The notes below the pieces were generated by a model. It made no database searches, had not been told where the DNA came from, and saw only the letters and a list, made by a program, of their open reading frames with translations. Of a stretch of 29,223 nt of DNA, positions 13,518-22,444 are shown piece after piece. Made by a program: the position numbers and the translations under genes. Origin of the DNA: a virus; IMG/VR virus record IMGVR_UViG_3300050122_000059, positions 1 through 29,223 of that record, one strand, 5' to 3'. Within the stretch, counting starts at the first letter, position 1. Each line of letters begins with the position of its first letter.

Positions 13518-13660
13518 CTATGCGGTGAGGACTGCCGACCCCCGGTAGACGAATCTCTTGCCAGAGATACCCCGCATGGCCGCGACGGTGCGCTCCATGT
13601 CGGTAGTATCCCTCGTGTTGTAGCGGAAGTCGAACTCGGACAGATAGCTGCTCAGTCCGT
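13518..13660 (-). pseudogene. Remnant of IS1595/ISXO2-type transposase (C-terminal end)
   Basis: The frame ending at 13518 encodes about 45 residues with 'YLSEFDFRYNTRDTTD' and 'ISGKRFVYRG', the C-terminal signature of ISXO2-like (IS1595 family) DDE transposases. The rest of the transposase, including the catalytic triad and N-terminal zinc ribbon, is absent: upstream of about 13660 the frame runs antisense-like through the next gene. It lies exactly between the phage late genes and the PIN/methyltransferase block. It cannot make an active enzyme. Confidence 0.75.
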
Positions 13661-14035
13661 GCCGCCCACCTTCACGCGTGATCGGCGGTGCGGCCTCGGG
13701 TCTGACTCGACCGTCTCCGGCAGCACGCGGTCGCCGCAGTCCCACGCGATCGCGCAGATGCCCGCATTGGCGACGGCGCGAGCGAACACTTCGGCGGCGA
13801 ACTCGTAGCCCTGTCGTTCCCCCGCGAGCTCGTCGAGGCGTCGCTTGAGCTCGGTGTTGTCTTCCTTTAGCCCCGCGATGTCGTCGTCTTGGACCTTGAG
13901 CCGTTTCTCCTGCGACTCAACGGTGACGCGGTAGTTCTCAAGCGCAGCCTTGTTGCGGGCGATGTAGAGGGCCGACAAGATGGCCGTGAGCGCGGCGATG
14001 AGCGTCGCATACTGGAGGATGAGGGAGAAGCTCAC
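13652..14035 (-). CDS. Membrane-anchored coiled-coil protein of the lysis region
   Basis: A 127-residue protein with one N-terminal hydrophobic segment (about residues 5-27) and a charged coiled coil (about 30-75, 'ESQEKRLKVQDDDIAGLKEDNTELKRRLDEL'). The layout is like a spanin-type or holin-associated protein. It starts three bases after the endolysin stop, so it is the last gene of the late operon. Its end abuts and slightly overlaps the transposase remnant, so its C-terminus ('RRSRVKVGGTD') may have been altered by that insertion. Not a multi-pass holin. Confidence 0.6.
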   Translation of the reverse strand: MSFSLILQYATLIAALTAILSALYIARNKAALENYRVTVESQEKRLKVQDDDIAGLKEDNTELKRRLDELAGERQGYEFAAEVFARAVANAGICAIAWDCGDRVLPETVESDPRPHRRSRVKVGGTD

Positions 14036-14038
14036 GGG

Positions 14039-14827
14039 CTACGCCACCTTCCTGATCCGCGTCCGCAAGATGAAGCCGCGCGTCGTTAGGGCCCACAGCA
14101 CCGTGCCGCCGGGGATCGCGATGAGCTTGTCGCTCTTGTGGACGATCTCCTCAACGTGCGAGTGGACGTTCGGGTTCAGCCGGATGTACGCCTTGGCGAA
14201 GGTCACGACGCGGTTGTAGGCAGGCTCCATCACGGGTGGCGTGACGGGCGCCTTGTAGCCCCACTGGCCCACGTCGGTGGCGAGCACGTAGTCCACGTCG
14301 TAGGAGATGCCGAGGCTGCCGTACTCCTTGCTGCCGTTGTGCTGGTAGAGGGAGGCGCTGGCGAGCCGCTTCCCGTCCGACCACGCGAGCGTCTGCCATG
14401 CCTTCGCGGCGGCGTGCGCCTTGAGCGCGTGGTCGCACACGTCGTAGGAGCCGTAGATGCCGACCTTGTCCTTGCCGAGCACCTCGGCGGCGCCGGCCAG
14501 GTACGCTTCGATCGCGGCGTGGTTCTCGGTGGCGGTGTCGCACGCGAAGTAGATGAACGCGTCGGCCGGCCCGCCGCATACGACGATCGCGGCCTTCGCC
14601 GTCTTCGCGCCGCTCACGCCCGCCGGGTGTCCGAGGAGCATCATCGTGGCGGTCGTCTCGTAGACGGCGGCAAGGTCGAGGTCTGCCTTGCGCAGCGCCA
14701 CGCACTCACTCTTGGTCGCGTTCTTCCACGACGGCGCACCGAAGTAGCGAATGACGACGGAGATCCCCGCCTTCTTGAGCGCGGGAATAACCTTGCTCGC
14801 GTTGGCTGCGCAGTCGATCGCCTTCAT
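14039..14827 (-). CDS. Endolysin, DUF1906/glycoside-hydrolase-like
   Basis: A 262-residue protein. Residues 1-200 match the DUF1906 (Rv2525c-like) glycoside-hydrolase-like domain: 'AIDCAANASK' with Asp5, 'VVIRYFGAPSW', 'GKDKVGIYGSYDVC', and 'YQHN...YDVDYVLA'. The domain has a TIM-barrel fold related to GH25 muramidases and occurs in phage lysins and actinobacterial wall proteins. The last 50 residues ('AYIRLNPNVHSHVEEIVHKSD...') form a separate module, possibly for wall binding. No signal peptide is present, so release would need a holin. It sits at the end of the tail genes, the normal place for a late lysis gene. Confidence 0.85.
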   Translation of the reverse strand: MKAIDCAANASKVIPALKKAGISVVIRYFGAPSWKNATKSECVALRKADLDLAAVYETTATMMLLGHPAGVSGAKTAKAAIVVCGGPADAFIYFACDTATENHAAIEAYLAGAAEVLGKDKVGIYGSYDVCDHALKAHAAAKAWQTLAWSDGKRLASASLYQHNGSKEYGSLGISYDVDYVLATDVGQWGYKAPVTPPVMEPAYNRVVTFAKAYIRLNPNVHSHVEEIVHKSDKLIAIPGGTVLWALTTRGFILRTRIRKVA

Positions 14828-14888
14828 GGCCGTGCCTCCGTCTCGGGAGCGGTTGTCGTCATGCCCATGGTCGGGCCGCTGTCAGCGC

Positions 14889-16880
14889 CTAGTAGACGAC
14901 GGTGATGGCATCCCAAGTGGCTCCGCTGTCGCGGGACTTCTGAAGGTTGCCATTACTGATGCTGCGGATGAGGAGAGGGGGGTTGCCAGCGCGGGCGAGA
15001 GCGAGTTGGCCACAGTAGACGTTGCCCGTTGTGTTCACCCCTGCATGCCCGAAATCGAGGTAGTCGGCTAGGAACCGCAGTCCTTGTGGCAAGGACGGGA
15101 TGACGGTGATCTTGGCGAGGCTCGCGCCGCCGAGGAAGAAGTTGATGGTGCCGCCCCCGGTGGGGTCGTCGTAAATCTCGACTCCCACCTTGTTCGGGTC
15201 GGTCTTGTCAGACGTGCGGACGATGCCGCCCGTGACGGTCGCGCCCGTGATTATCGGGGAGGTCATCACCACCGTCGCGGTGATGGTGCCCGCCCCGATG
15301 TGGTCTGCGGCGAGAGTCCCTTGGACTACCGCGCCGGGGGAGCCGACATCGTTGAGCGGTATCCCTCCGGCGGCGATGATGGCGGCCTTCCACGCGTCTA
15401 TCTGCGTCGCGTTGAAGGTGCCGGTCGGGCCCTGCGGACCCGTGGGGCCGGTCGGACCCGTGGAGCCGGTATCGCCCGTCGAGCCGGTCGGACCCGTGGA
15501 GCCGCCCGGGCCCTGCGGACCCGTGGAGCCGTCCAGGCCCGTGGAGCCGGTCGGACCCGTGGAGCCGCCCGGGCCCTGCGGACCCGTGGAGCCGTCCAGG
15601 CCCGTGGAGCCGGTCGGACCCGTGGAGCCGGTCAACTTCACGGCGGCAGACCATGTCGCGGTCGCCGAGTAGCAGCTCCCGTCGGCCTTCTTAATCGTCC
15701 GCGTCATCCATAGGTTCTGCCCAGCCGGGACGGTCGGGGGTGCGCCGACCCACGGCGAGGTTGGCGTCGCCACGTTGTCGGCTGGCGCAGCGGGTGCGGT
15801 CGTCGCAGCCGCGAACCAGAAGTCGATGTAGTTGCCGTTACCGCCGGCGGGTCCAGTCTCGCCGACGATACGCGCGGCTCCGCTCCACGAGGCGCCGCCG
15901 TCGTTGCTGGTGCGCATAAAGACGTCGCCCGTGGCGAAGGTCGCATGCCATGACGTGGAGCCATTCACCGAGTAGACGACCTGGAGCGGGGACGCGTTCG
16001 TGCCGGGTGCGCCATTGCTGCCGGGTGCGCCGGGGAATCCCTGAGGCCCCGCGATGCGCACGGCGGCGCTCCACGTCACGCCACCGTCATTGCTGGTGCG
16101 CAGATAGAGGTCGCCCTCCGCGAACGGAGAGTGCCAGCTGCCGGTGCCGGTGATGGAGTACTGCGTCTGCAGGAGCGGAGCGGCAGTCCCACCCGGCCCC
16201 TGTGGCCCGTTCGGTCCCTGTGGTCCGTTCGGTCCCTGCGGCCCAGTGTCTCCACCCGGCCCCTGCGGTCCGTCCGGTCCCTGCGGCCCGAGCATGCGCA
16301 CGGCGGCGCTCCACGTCACGCCACCGTCGTTGCTGGTGGAGATGTAGACGTCGGTCCCGGTGTAGGTCGTGTGCCAGTCGGAGCCGTCGAGCGAGTACCG
16401 AATCTGCAGCAGCGGCGCCGCGGGGCCCGGATCGCCAGTGAGCTGCACCGGGAGCGACCAGGAGCCGACGACGACGCCTTGCGGGTTCTTCGTCGCCTGA
16501 CTCATCCACAGCGGAGTGGTCCCGGACGGCGGCGAGCCGTACCACGGCGGCGACGCGGGGATGTCGCCGGTCGGGGTCGCGGGCTGCGTCGCGCCACGAG
16601 CGAACGTGTAGTCGACGTAGTAGCCCCATGGCGTCGTGTCGGTGGTCATCAGCGTCGCGATCGCCCACAGGTCGCGTCCATCGGTGGCGAGCCAGACTGC
16701 GAGGCCGGGCACGGGCATGACGCCGGTCGCGTAGCGGACACCGGAGATGGGCACGGCCGATCCCGCGATGGTGACGGTCAGCGTGCACTGGTCCGCTTCC
16801 ACGGACACGATGCTGCCCTGCCGGAACCGCAGAGGATTGTCCTTGGGAGCGAACCGCGCCGGGAGGTTTCCGAGGTTCAT
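14889..16880 (-). CDS. Modular tail fibre protein with collagen-like repeats
   Basis: A 663-residue protein. Residues 1-95 form an attachment domain that follows from the upstream tail protein. Then come two types of repeated module. One is a 'YYVDYTFA.../NYIDFWFA...' unit with 'PPWYG.P' and 'LWM', found twice. The other ends in '[14 protein letters not shown]', resembling an Asp-box-like sugar-binding motif, found three times (about 145-180, 235-270, 285-320). Collagen-like Gly-x-y runs link them at about 195-230 and 415-485, and a C-terminal receptor-tip-like region follows. Collagen-like fibres form trimers. Probably the receptor-binding fibre. Confidence 0.85.
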   Translation of the reverse strand: MNLGNLPARFAPKDNPLRFRQGSIVSVEADQCTLTVTIAGSAVPISGVRYATGVMPVPGLAVWLATDGRDLWAIATLMTTDTTPWGYYVDYTFARGATQPATPTGDIPASPPWYGSPPSGTTPLWMSQATKNPQGVVVGSWSLPVQLTGDPGPAAPLLQIRYSLDGSDWHTTYTGTDVYISTSNDGGVTWSAAVRMLGPQGPDGPQGPGGDTGPQGPNGPQGPNGPQGPGGTAAPLLQTQYSITGTGSWHSPFAEGDLYLRTSNDGGVTWSAAVRIAGPQGFPGAPGSNGAPGTNASPLQVVYSVNGSTSWHATFATGDVFMRTSNDGGASWSGAARIVGETGPAGGNGNYIDFWFAAATTAPAAPADNVATPTSPWVGAPPTVPAGQNLWMTRTIKKADGSCYSATATWSAAVKLTGSTGPTGSTGLDGSTGPQGPGGSTGPTGSTGLDGSTGPQGPGGSTGPTGSTGDTGSTGPTGPTGPQGPTGTFNATQIDAWKAAIIAAGGIPLNDVGSPGAVVQGTLAADHIGAGTITATVVMTSPIITGATVTGGIVRTSDKTDPNKVGVEIYDDPTGGGTINFFLGGASLAKITVIPSLPQGLRFLADYLDFGHAGVNTTGNVYCGQLALARAGNPPLLIRSISNGNLQKSRDSGATWDAITVVY
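15483..15632 (-). repeat. 63-bp tandem repeat in tail fibre gene
   Basis: Two full copies of a 63-base unit (15483-15545 and 15546-15608) plus a partial third encode a 21-residue collagen-like unit ([19 protein letters not shown] and so on). The copies are nearly identical at the DNA level, so recombination could change fibre length. Confidence 0.85.
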
Positions 16881-17969
16881 CTACGCCACCGCCGTCTTCC
16901 TTGCCGTCACGGACATGTTCGCGCTGTCGAGCGGGATGGTGAGCTGGTCGAGCATGTAGCGGGTGTGCGTCCCGTCGGTCGCGACGAAGTCGAGGACATC
17001 GAACGCCTCGAGCGCCGGGTTCGGGACCATCTCCCACATCCGCTGCTCGGTGCGCCCCTTGATGCGCCCGTACGTCGTCTGTGCCGCGCTGTCGACCTCG
17101 CCTTGCGTGACCAGCAGCGGCGACGGGTAGTTGTAGGGGATCTGGCCGAGCGGCCCGTAGCGGTACGTCGGCGAGGTCGGGTCCTCGTCCCAGCACTCGC
17201 CCCGGACGGGGGTATCGACGCCGCTGCCCTCCGCGCGCGCGATCACGCCGTTGTACAGCTGCGAGAGCAGCGCCACGCGCTTGCTCGTGACGATGACCCC
17301 GGCCTCGCCATCGTGGTACGTCATGCAGGGGTCGGCCGTCGCGGGGTCGGGCACGGGGCGAAGCTTCGCCACCCCGTCGGCATCGAAGTAGAGGTCGAGA
17401 CCGGCCGTGGCCGCCAGCGCGCGCGCGTCCTTCCACGGGTCGGCCCCGCCGCCGTCCTGGAACAGCGCGGGCGAGCTGAGCAGCTTCCCCGTCTGCCCGA
17501 ACCCGATCGGGCACGCGGGCCAGCACGTGCGCAGTATCCCGGTGATCGCGTCGCCCACGTCGGTCCCGGCAGCGACGGCGTACGGGTCGGTCCACCCGGC
17601 GCGGGTGATGCGCTTGCTCCGGTCCGCGGCGCTCACCGTGACCGAGCCGTCCATCCCCTCTTCGGGGTCGGCGTCGAGCACGAACACGCCCAGGGACGCG
17701 AGCACGTCGCCGCCCGGGAGCGTCAGTCCGCGCCACGCCTGTATCTCGGCACCGGCGGCGGTGATCCACTCCCACACGTCCGGATTCGGCGCACAGGTGA
17801 GCGACAAGGACCGCAACACACCGTCGCTCGTCCCGTCCATCGTCACGGAGCCGCCGGTGACGAGCAGGTCGCCGAGGATGTCGTCGCCCAGGAGCACGGA
17901 CGCACGGATGACGGCCGTCTGGCAGCTTGCCGAGACCGCGTCTATGAACGTGTCGGAGACGGGATACAT
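16881..17969 (-). CDS. DUF5047-like minor tail protein
   Basis: A 362-residue protein. ATG 17969 lies one base after the upstream stop, which decides the start over a longer in-frame reading. 'YPVSDTFIDAVSASCQ..VIRASVL' at the N-terminus, 'SLTCAPNPDVWEWITAAGAEIQAWRGL' and 'GVFVLDADPEE' fit DUF5047-type tail proteins of actinophages, which sit at the tail tip between the minor tail proteins and fibre. The fibre gene begins one base after its stop. Probably part of the baseplate or tip complex. Confidence 0.7.
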   Translation of the reverse strand: MYPVSDTFIDAVSASCQTAVIRASVLLGDDILGDLLVTGGSVTMDGTSDGVLRSLSLTCAPNPDVWEWITAAGAEIQAWRGLTLPGGDVLASLGVFVLDADPEEGMDGSVTVSAADRSKRITRAGWTDPYAVAAGTDVGDAITGILRTCWPACPIGFGQTGKLLSSPALFQDGGGADPWKDARALAATAGLDLYFDADGVAKLRPVPDPATADPCMTYHDGEAGVIVTSKRVALLSQLYNGVIARAEGSGVDTPVRGECWDEDPTSPTYRYGPLGQIPYNYPSPLLVTQGEVDSAAQTTYGRIKGRTEQRMWEMVPNPALEAFDVLDFVATDGTHTRYMLDQLTIPLDSANMSVTARKTAVA

Positions 17970-17970
17970 G

Positions 17971-19593
17971 CTAGGGCTCCCCGACTTCGCGGCAGTCGAG
18001 GTGCACCCGCCGGCGCGCGTCTCCGGCAGGTCCGGTCTCCGCCCACTTGCGCGCCGCGCTCCTGCCACCGCCCGGTACCATGATGCGGATCCATCTTCCC
18101 CACCCGAACGGTGACTCGAGGAACAGCGCGCCGCGGTAGGCCATGAGCGCCTGTAGCAGCGTCCACTCCGCTTCCGTTCGCGTCTGCATGTCGAACGCGC
18201 CGTCGATGCCGTTGAGGGCCATGCTCACGACGACCGGGTAGGTGCGGCCGACGACGTTGAACTCGACGACCTCCTCGGTCTGCGTGAACTCCGGGTCCTT
18301 CGCGATGAGCGCGCCGAGCATGTTCATGGCGGGAGCGTCCGGCACCTTCAGGTTCCACCCCGCACCGGCCAGCGTCCCGGCGACGGCGGCACTCGCCCAC
18401 ACGGTCGCGAGCTGCTGCGAGGAGACCGTCGCGGTGACCTGCACCCGGTAGGTGAGCGCGACTCCTCGCGGCGCGGTGTAGTCGTAGAAGGCGATCGGCG
18501 TCCCGAACGTGCCCGGCACGGAGGTAGCGCCGTGCACCGCTTGCCACGTCGCGCCGCCGTCTGATGTGCGCTGCAGGCTCACGAGCGGGCCTGTGGCGCC
18601 GCTGCTCGCATTCGGGGTCACCGTGACGGCCACGCGCTGGTTCGCGCCGTCTGCGGCCGCGGAGATGGTCGGCGCCGTCGGAAGCGTGATGGCGACGGTG
18701 ACCGCCAGCGACGTCCACGCGCCGGCAAGGGCGCCGGCAAACGCCCTCGTGGCGCGCACGTAGGCGTAGTAGGAGCCGTTCGCGAGCACGGAGTCACACG
18801 CGACCGAGGGCGCGGCGGTGGATGGCGTCGAGCCGTCGATGTAGTCCAGCGGCGCGGTCCCGACAGCGGACCAGTACGGGACCGTCACCGCCGCGTCGAA
18901 CCCGCCGGCTGCGACCTGGGCCGCGGTGAACACCTTCAGCTCCCAGGCGCAGTCCGTCATCGTCGCGGCGCCGACGTTGTCCTGCCACGCCTCGATGAGC
19001 GCGGAGACGCTGACGTTGAAGACGGGGAAGCTCGTCGTGGAGATCGGCGAGGACGGTGTCGTGGTGACGGACGCGGTCGGGCGCGCGGCGTAGTAGACGT
19101 CGGCGGACAGCTCGTAGATGTAGTCACGGTTCGAGTCGGTGTACGCGTGCCCGTCGTCGACCGCAATACCGAGGAGCCCGGCGGCCGCGGCCGCGACCCA
19201 GCCCGTGCCGATCGGCGCGAGAGCGGCTCCGGCAGAGGCGGCGGCAGCAACGTTGGCGGGGCTCGAGAACACGCCGGGGAAGCCGACCTTCGGCCCCGCA
19301 CAGTAGATGCCGCCGGCCTTGAACCCGTACAGGTTCAGCGACAGTATCTTCGGCGCGGTCCCGGTCGGCTGCTTGACGCGGGCGCACGGGACGATGGTGG
19401 CGACGTCGCTGCCCGCCGGGACGGAGGGAGCCGCGAGGTGGTAGTAGATGCCGGGACTGCCCGCGGACATGCGCCGGATGTAGGTGGTGTCCAGGCCGTC
19501 GTGCATGATCGCCCCGCCGGTCCCGCCGGTGGAGGCGAAGCGGCTGTGGCGCGCGTTGTCCCACGTGATGGGGGCGACGGTCGTCTTCGGCAT
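17971..19593 (-). CDS. Minor tail protein with fibronectin-like domains
   Basis: A 540-residue protein right after the tape measure. It begins with 'TTVAPITWDNARHSRFAS', has Ala/Thr/Val-rich beta domains, and at about 300-400 an FnIII-like unit ('TAPTISAAADG...', 'LVSLQRTSDGGATWQAVHG', 'YRVQVTATVSS'). The last 130 residues contain 'PEFTQTEEVVEFNVVGRTYPVVVSMALNG...LMAYRGALFLESPFG', like the domain often found after the tape measure in tail-tip (Dit-like) proteins. Role: tail tip or distal tail structure. Confidence 0.75.
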   Translation of the reverse strand: MPKTTVAPITWDNARHSRFASTGGTGGAIMHDGLDTTYIRRMSAGSPGIYYHLAAPSVPAGSDVATIVPCARVKQPTGTAPKILSLNLYGFKAGGIYCAGPKVGFPGVFSSPANVAAAASAGAALAPIGTGWVAAAAAGLLGIAVDDGHAYTDSNRDYIYELSADVYYAARPTASVTTTPSSPISTTSFPVFNVSVSALIEAWQDNVGAATMTDCAWELKVFTAAQVAAGGFDAAVTVPYWSAVGTAPLDYIDGSTPSTAAPSVACDSVLANGSYYAYVRATRAFAGALAGAWTSLAVTVAITLPTAPTISAAADGANQRVAVTVTPNASSGATGPLVSLQRTSDGGATWQAVHGATSVPGTFGTPIAFYDYTAPRGVALTYRVQVTATVSSQQLATVWASAAVAGTLAGAGWNLKVPDAPAMNMLGALIAKDPEFTQTEEVVEFNVVGRTYPVVVSMALNGIDGAFDMQTRTEAEWTLLQALMAYRGALFLESPFGWGRWIRIMVPGGGRSAARKWAETGPAGDARRRVHLDCREVGEP

Positions 19594-19596
19594 GGC

Positions 19597-21423
19597 TTAC
19601 CTCCTCGCGATCTGGTCGGCAAGCTGCTTGAGGCTCTGGTTGACGATCGCTCGGACGTCTTCCACGGTGGCGGTCGTGCCGCTGGGGAACGCGATCTGCA
19701 CGGCACCCTCCGCGATGTAGACGGGGCGCGAGGAGGATGCACCGGCACCGGCGAACGCGGGCGACAGCGAGCCGTAGGAGCCGTAGGAGCCGCCGGCGGT
19801 CGCGCTCGCCCCGAAGGTCGCGTTCGCGCTCACGGAGGCGGCAGCGGCCATACGTGAGGCCGCGGACGTCACAGCGCCGATGCCGCCGGTCATGCCGTTG
19901 GCGAGACCGGCGGCAATGTGCTTGCCGATGCCAGCGAACACGGTGGACGGTGACTTGATGCCGAGCAGGTTCTTGACGAAGCTCACGGCGCCGCTGAACA
20001 GCGACCCCAGCGTCGAGGTCACGGCCTTCCACGCGGCCTTGAGCCCGGCGACGAGGCCGTCGACGATCTGGCCGCCGATCTTGCCGATGCCGCCGAAGAC
20101 CGTCTTGAAGATGCTGATGACCGACTTCCACGCACCGGACCAGTCTCCCGTGATGAGCTGCATCCCGAGCTTGATGACGCCCAGCACGGTGGAGACGATC
20201 GTCTTGACCAGCGTGCTCGCGACTCCGAACGTCGTCTTGATGATCGGGACGATGACGGGCGCGAGCTTGTTCCACACCGCGATGACGGCGTTGATGACCG
20301 TCGTGATCGTCTTCTTGATGAGCGGCATGTTCGCGACGACCCAGTTGACGACCATCTGGAACGTGCCGCGCATGGTCGCCGCGAATCCCATGATGGCCGG
20401 GAGCGCGGGCCGCAGTCCGTTCATGACCGCGCTGCCGAGCTTGCCCAGCGAGCCCATCAGCGTGGTGGACAGCTGCCGGAGCGGGCCCATGACCGGCGCG
20501 AAGCCTGCAAACAGGCCCTTCACCTTGTCCCAGTTCGTGTAGATGAGGAACGCGGCCGCGGCGACTCCCACGACGATGGCGCCGATCGGACCCAGGGACG
20601 CGTTGGCGAGCAGCATCGCGGCACCGATCGCGGCGATGCCGATCACGACTTGCTTGGTGGAGCCAGGCAGCTTGTCGAACATCGCGGCTAGGTTGGACCC
20701 GGCGTCCATCAGCTTGGTCAGCGCCGGGAGCAGCGCCGTGCCGACGGTCGACTGCAGCCCCAGCAGGCTGTTCTTGAACCGGTCCTGGGCACCGGCCGCC
20801 GTCTTGCCGTATGCCTCAGCCGCGCCGCCGAACTTCTTCTGCATGGCGGCCAGCGCCTCATGCGCGGTCGAGCCCTTCTTGAGCACGATGCCGTAGCGAG
20901 TCAGGATGCCGGTGTTGCCCGCCGCGACGCGCCCGACGAGCTGCCCGGCCTTCGACATGTCCATGCCCTTGACGCGCGCAAGGTCCTGCGTGAGCCCGAG
21001 CAGGCTGATCGACTTCCGGTAGTCGCCCGTGCCGACGGTCAGCTGAGTCAGAGCCCCGCGAAGCTCGCCCTTCGACTGCCCGGTGAGCTTCGACTGCGAG
21101 GCGAGGACGGCGTCGATCTGCGGCTTCACCTTCGAGAAGTCCACGCCGGTGTTCGAGACCATCGTCCCGAGCTTGGCCCATGACGTCTGTGCGTTGACGG
21201 CGACGCCTATGGAATCCTTCAGCCAGCTCGTGATGCCGAGACCGGCGATGGCGGACCCGATGCGCCCGGCCATGCTCCCAGCCGCCTGACCCATCTTGCT
21301 GAACGAACCCTTGATGCCGGTGCTGCTCTTGGCGACGCCCGACTTGAGCTTGTCGAGGTCCTTCTGCGCGGCGTCGATCGCCCGCATGTCCGACTTGCCG
21401 ATGACGGAGATGATGACGGCCAC
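19597..21423 (-). CDS. Tail tape measure protein
   Basis: A 608-residue protein with the classic layout: helical N-terminus, 'GKSDMRAIDAAQKDLDKLKS', long Ala/Gly-rich helices with several hydrophobic segments (about 265-310 and 395-440), and a Ser/Gly-rich C-terminus. Its length sets tail length; at about 0.15 nm per residue the tail would be about 90 nm, which is short for a siphovirus. It overlaps the gp10-like gene by one base (start 21423) and is followed after a few bases by the minor tail protein. Confidence 0.95.
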   Translation of the reverse strand: MAVIISVIGKSDMRAIDAAQKDLDKLKSGVAKSSTGIKGSFSKMGQAAGSMAGRIGSAIAGLGITSWLKDSIGVAVNAQTSWAKLGTMVSNTGVDFSKVKPQIDAVLASQSKLTGQSKGELRGALTQLTVGTGDYRKSISLLGLTQDLARVKGMDMSKAGQLVGRVAAGNTGILTRYGIVLKKGSTAHEALAAMQKKFGGAAEAYGKTAAGAQDRFKNSLLGLQSTVGTALLPALTKLMDAGSNLAAMFDKLPGSTKQVVIGIAAIGAAMLLANASLGPIGAIVVGVAAAAFLIYTNWDKVKGLFAGFAPVMGPLRQLSTTLMGSLGKLGSAVMNGLRPALPAIMGFAATMRGTFQMVVNWVVANMPLIKKTITTVINAVIAVWNKLAPVIVPIIKTTFGVASTLVKTIVSTVLGVIKLGMQLITGDWSGAWKSVISIFKTVFGGIGKIGGQIVDGLVAGLKAAWKAVTSTLGSLFSGAVSFVKNLLGIKSPSTVFAGIGKHIAAGLANGMTGGIGAVTSAASRMAAAASVSANATFGASATAGGSYGSYGSLSPAFAGAGASSSRPVYIAEGAVQIAFPSGTTATVEDVRAIVNQSLKQLADQIARR

Positions 21424-21893
21424 TAGGACACCCCCGCCCGGTCCATCGCGGCCTGCAGCTCAGACTCGGCGGTCTTCCAGATCCCTTCGACCTCGGCGAG
21501 GACGGTCGCCTTCTTCAGCCCCCACGCGGACCACATGAAACGACCCGGACTGCCGTAGTAGCCGCTCAGCCAGTCGATCATGGCGCGGCCCTGCGGCTTC
21601 ACCACGTTGCCGGGCTTGCCCGCGAACTCGAAGATGGCGGCGTTCTTCCCCAGCTTGCTGCCGGCGCGGGCGTAGACCTTCATACCGGCGCTCTTGCCGC
21701 GCTCGGTGATCTTGACGCCGAACCCGCCCTGGGCAGCGAGCGGGGCGCGGGCGTTGGCGAGGTTCGACACCTGCTTGCCGGCCTTGCGCAGAGACGACTT
21801 CATGCGTTTGAGCGCGCCCGGCTCGAACTTCCGCAGAGCCAGCGCGGTAGCCTCGAAGTGCTCGACCTTGACCTCGGTCTCGTATAGGCTCAC
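21423..21893 (-). CDS. HK97 gp10-like tail/neck protein
   Basis: A 156-residue protein. A pattern of 'LRKFEPGALKRMKSSLRKAGKQVSNLANARAP' and '...ARAGSKLGKNAAIFEFAG' is like the HK97 gp10-type tail completion proteins. In most phages that family sits between the head-tail adaptor and the tail tube gene; here it lies between the chaperones and tape measure. Either the order is rearranged or the similarity is only of fold. Confidence 0.55.
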   Translation of the reverse strand: MSLYETEVKVEHFEATALALRKFEPGALKRMKSSLRKAGKQVSNLANARAPLAAQGGFGVKITERGKSAGMKVYARAGSKLGKNAAIFEFAGKPGNVVKPQGRAMIDWLSGYYGSPGRFMWSAWGLKKATVLAEVEGIWKTAESELQAAMDRAGVS

Positions 21894-21915
21894 CGCCGCA
21901 CTCCGCTTCCGTCTC

Positions 21916-22430
21916 TCAGCCGCCCGTCCTCTGCCTGAGCTCAGCCATCAGGTCGTCCTGTCGCTTCTCACGCGCCCGGTCGGTCAGGATCTCGTGCAGG
22001 GCCTCGAACACTTCCGGGTCACACCGCTCCAAGTCGAGGCCGAACCCTGCACCAAGCGCCACGTCCGCGATCAGGTACGCGGCGCGGGAGATTCCCCCTC
22101 GGCGTCCGGCAGCACTTCGGCGCGCAGTACTTCGGCTTCCTTCTCGTTGATGTTGCCGAGCGCCAGAGCCTGGTCGATCATGCGGGCCGTGTAGACCGGC
22201 TCGATCTCGGAGACGACGGCGGCGGACCACACCTCGAACGTGACGTCCGCGGCTCCGGCGATGTGCATCCGCTTGGCCGCGAGCCACGCCTTGTACGTCG
22301 TGACCTCGTCGTCGGTCCAGCCCTTGCCTCGCAGATCGCGCGTGGCGACCATGCCCTCGCCGTTGCCGATAGTGACGATGTCCTCGTCGCGTGCCTCGTC
22401 GTAGTACCGAACGTGCATCCTGAGAAGCAT
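21916..22430 (-). CDS. Tail assembly chaperone, -1 frameshift product
   Basis: Reading starts at ATG 22430, shifts back by one base at the GGGGGAA site (22092-22098), and continues in the second frame to TGA at 21916, giving about 171 residues. The added part contains 'ISRAAYLIADVALGAGFGLDL', 'DPEVFEALHEILTDRAREKRQDDLMAELRQ', a helical end typical of gpGT-type chaperones. Gene order (major tail protein, chaperones, tape measure) is the textbook setting for such a shift. The second frame has no good start of its own at the right place. Confidence 0.7.
22071..22430 (-). CDS. Tail assembly chaperone, unshifted product
   Basis: A 119-residue protein from ATG 22430 to the in-frame TGA at 22071. 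It begins 'MLLRMHVRYYDEARDEDIV' and ends just after an acidic stretch that encodes the slippery site. It would bind the tape measure during tail assembly, with the longer frameshift product made in smaller amounts. Confidence 0.75.
   Translation of the reverse strand: MLLRMHVRYYDEARDEDIVTIGNGEGMVATRDLRGKGWTDDEVTTYKAWLAAKRMHIAGAADVTFEVWSAAVVSEIEPVYTARMIDQALALGNINEKEAEVLRAEVLPDAEGESPAPRT
22092..22100 (-). other. Likely programmed -1 ribosomal frameshift site
   Basis: On the minus strand the 0-frame codons are GAG GGG GAA. The GGG in the P-site can slip back onto an identical GGG, and GAA becomes GGA, joining the two overlapping chaperone frames. No T-run or stem was verified downstream. Confidence 0.6.
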
Positions 22431-22444
22431 TGCCCCTGCCTTTC

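Noticed and set aside
7838-13660. Host chromosome flank to the right of the att core
   Set aside because: Integrase-arm-like repeats continue past the core, and a correctly oriented phage late operon follows, so phage cargo is the simpler reading. Two adjacent prophages remain a weaker alternative.
13518-13745. Intact 75-codon gene
   Set aside because: Only the C-terminal part matches a transposase; the N-terminal part is the antisense-like extension of the neighbouring gene's frame.
15400-15640. CRISPR array from repeated sequence
   Set aside because: The 63-base units lie within the tail fibre reading frame and encode collagen-like Gly-x-y repeats with no unique spacers.
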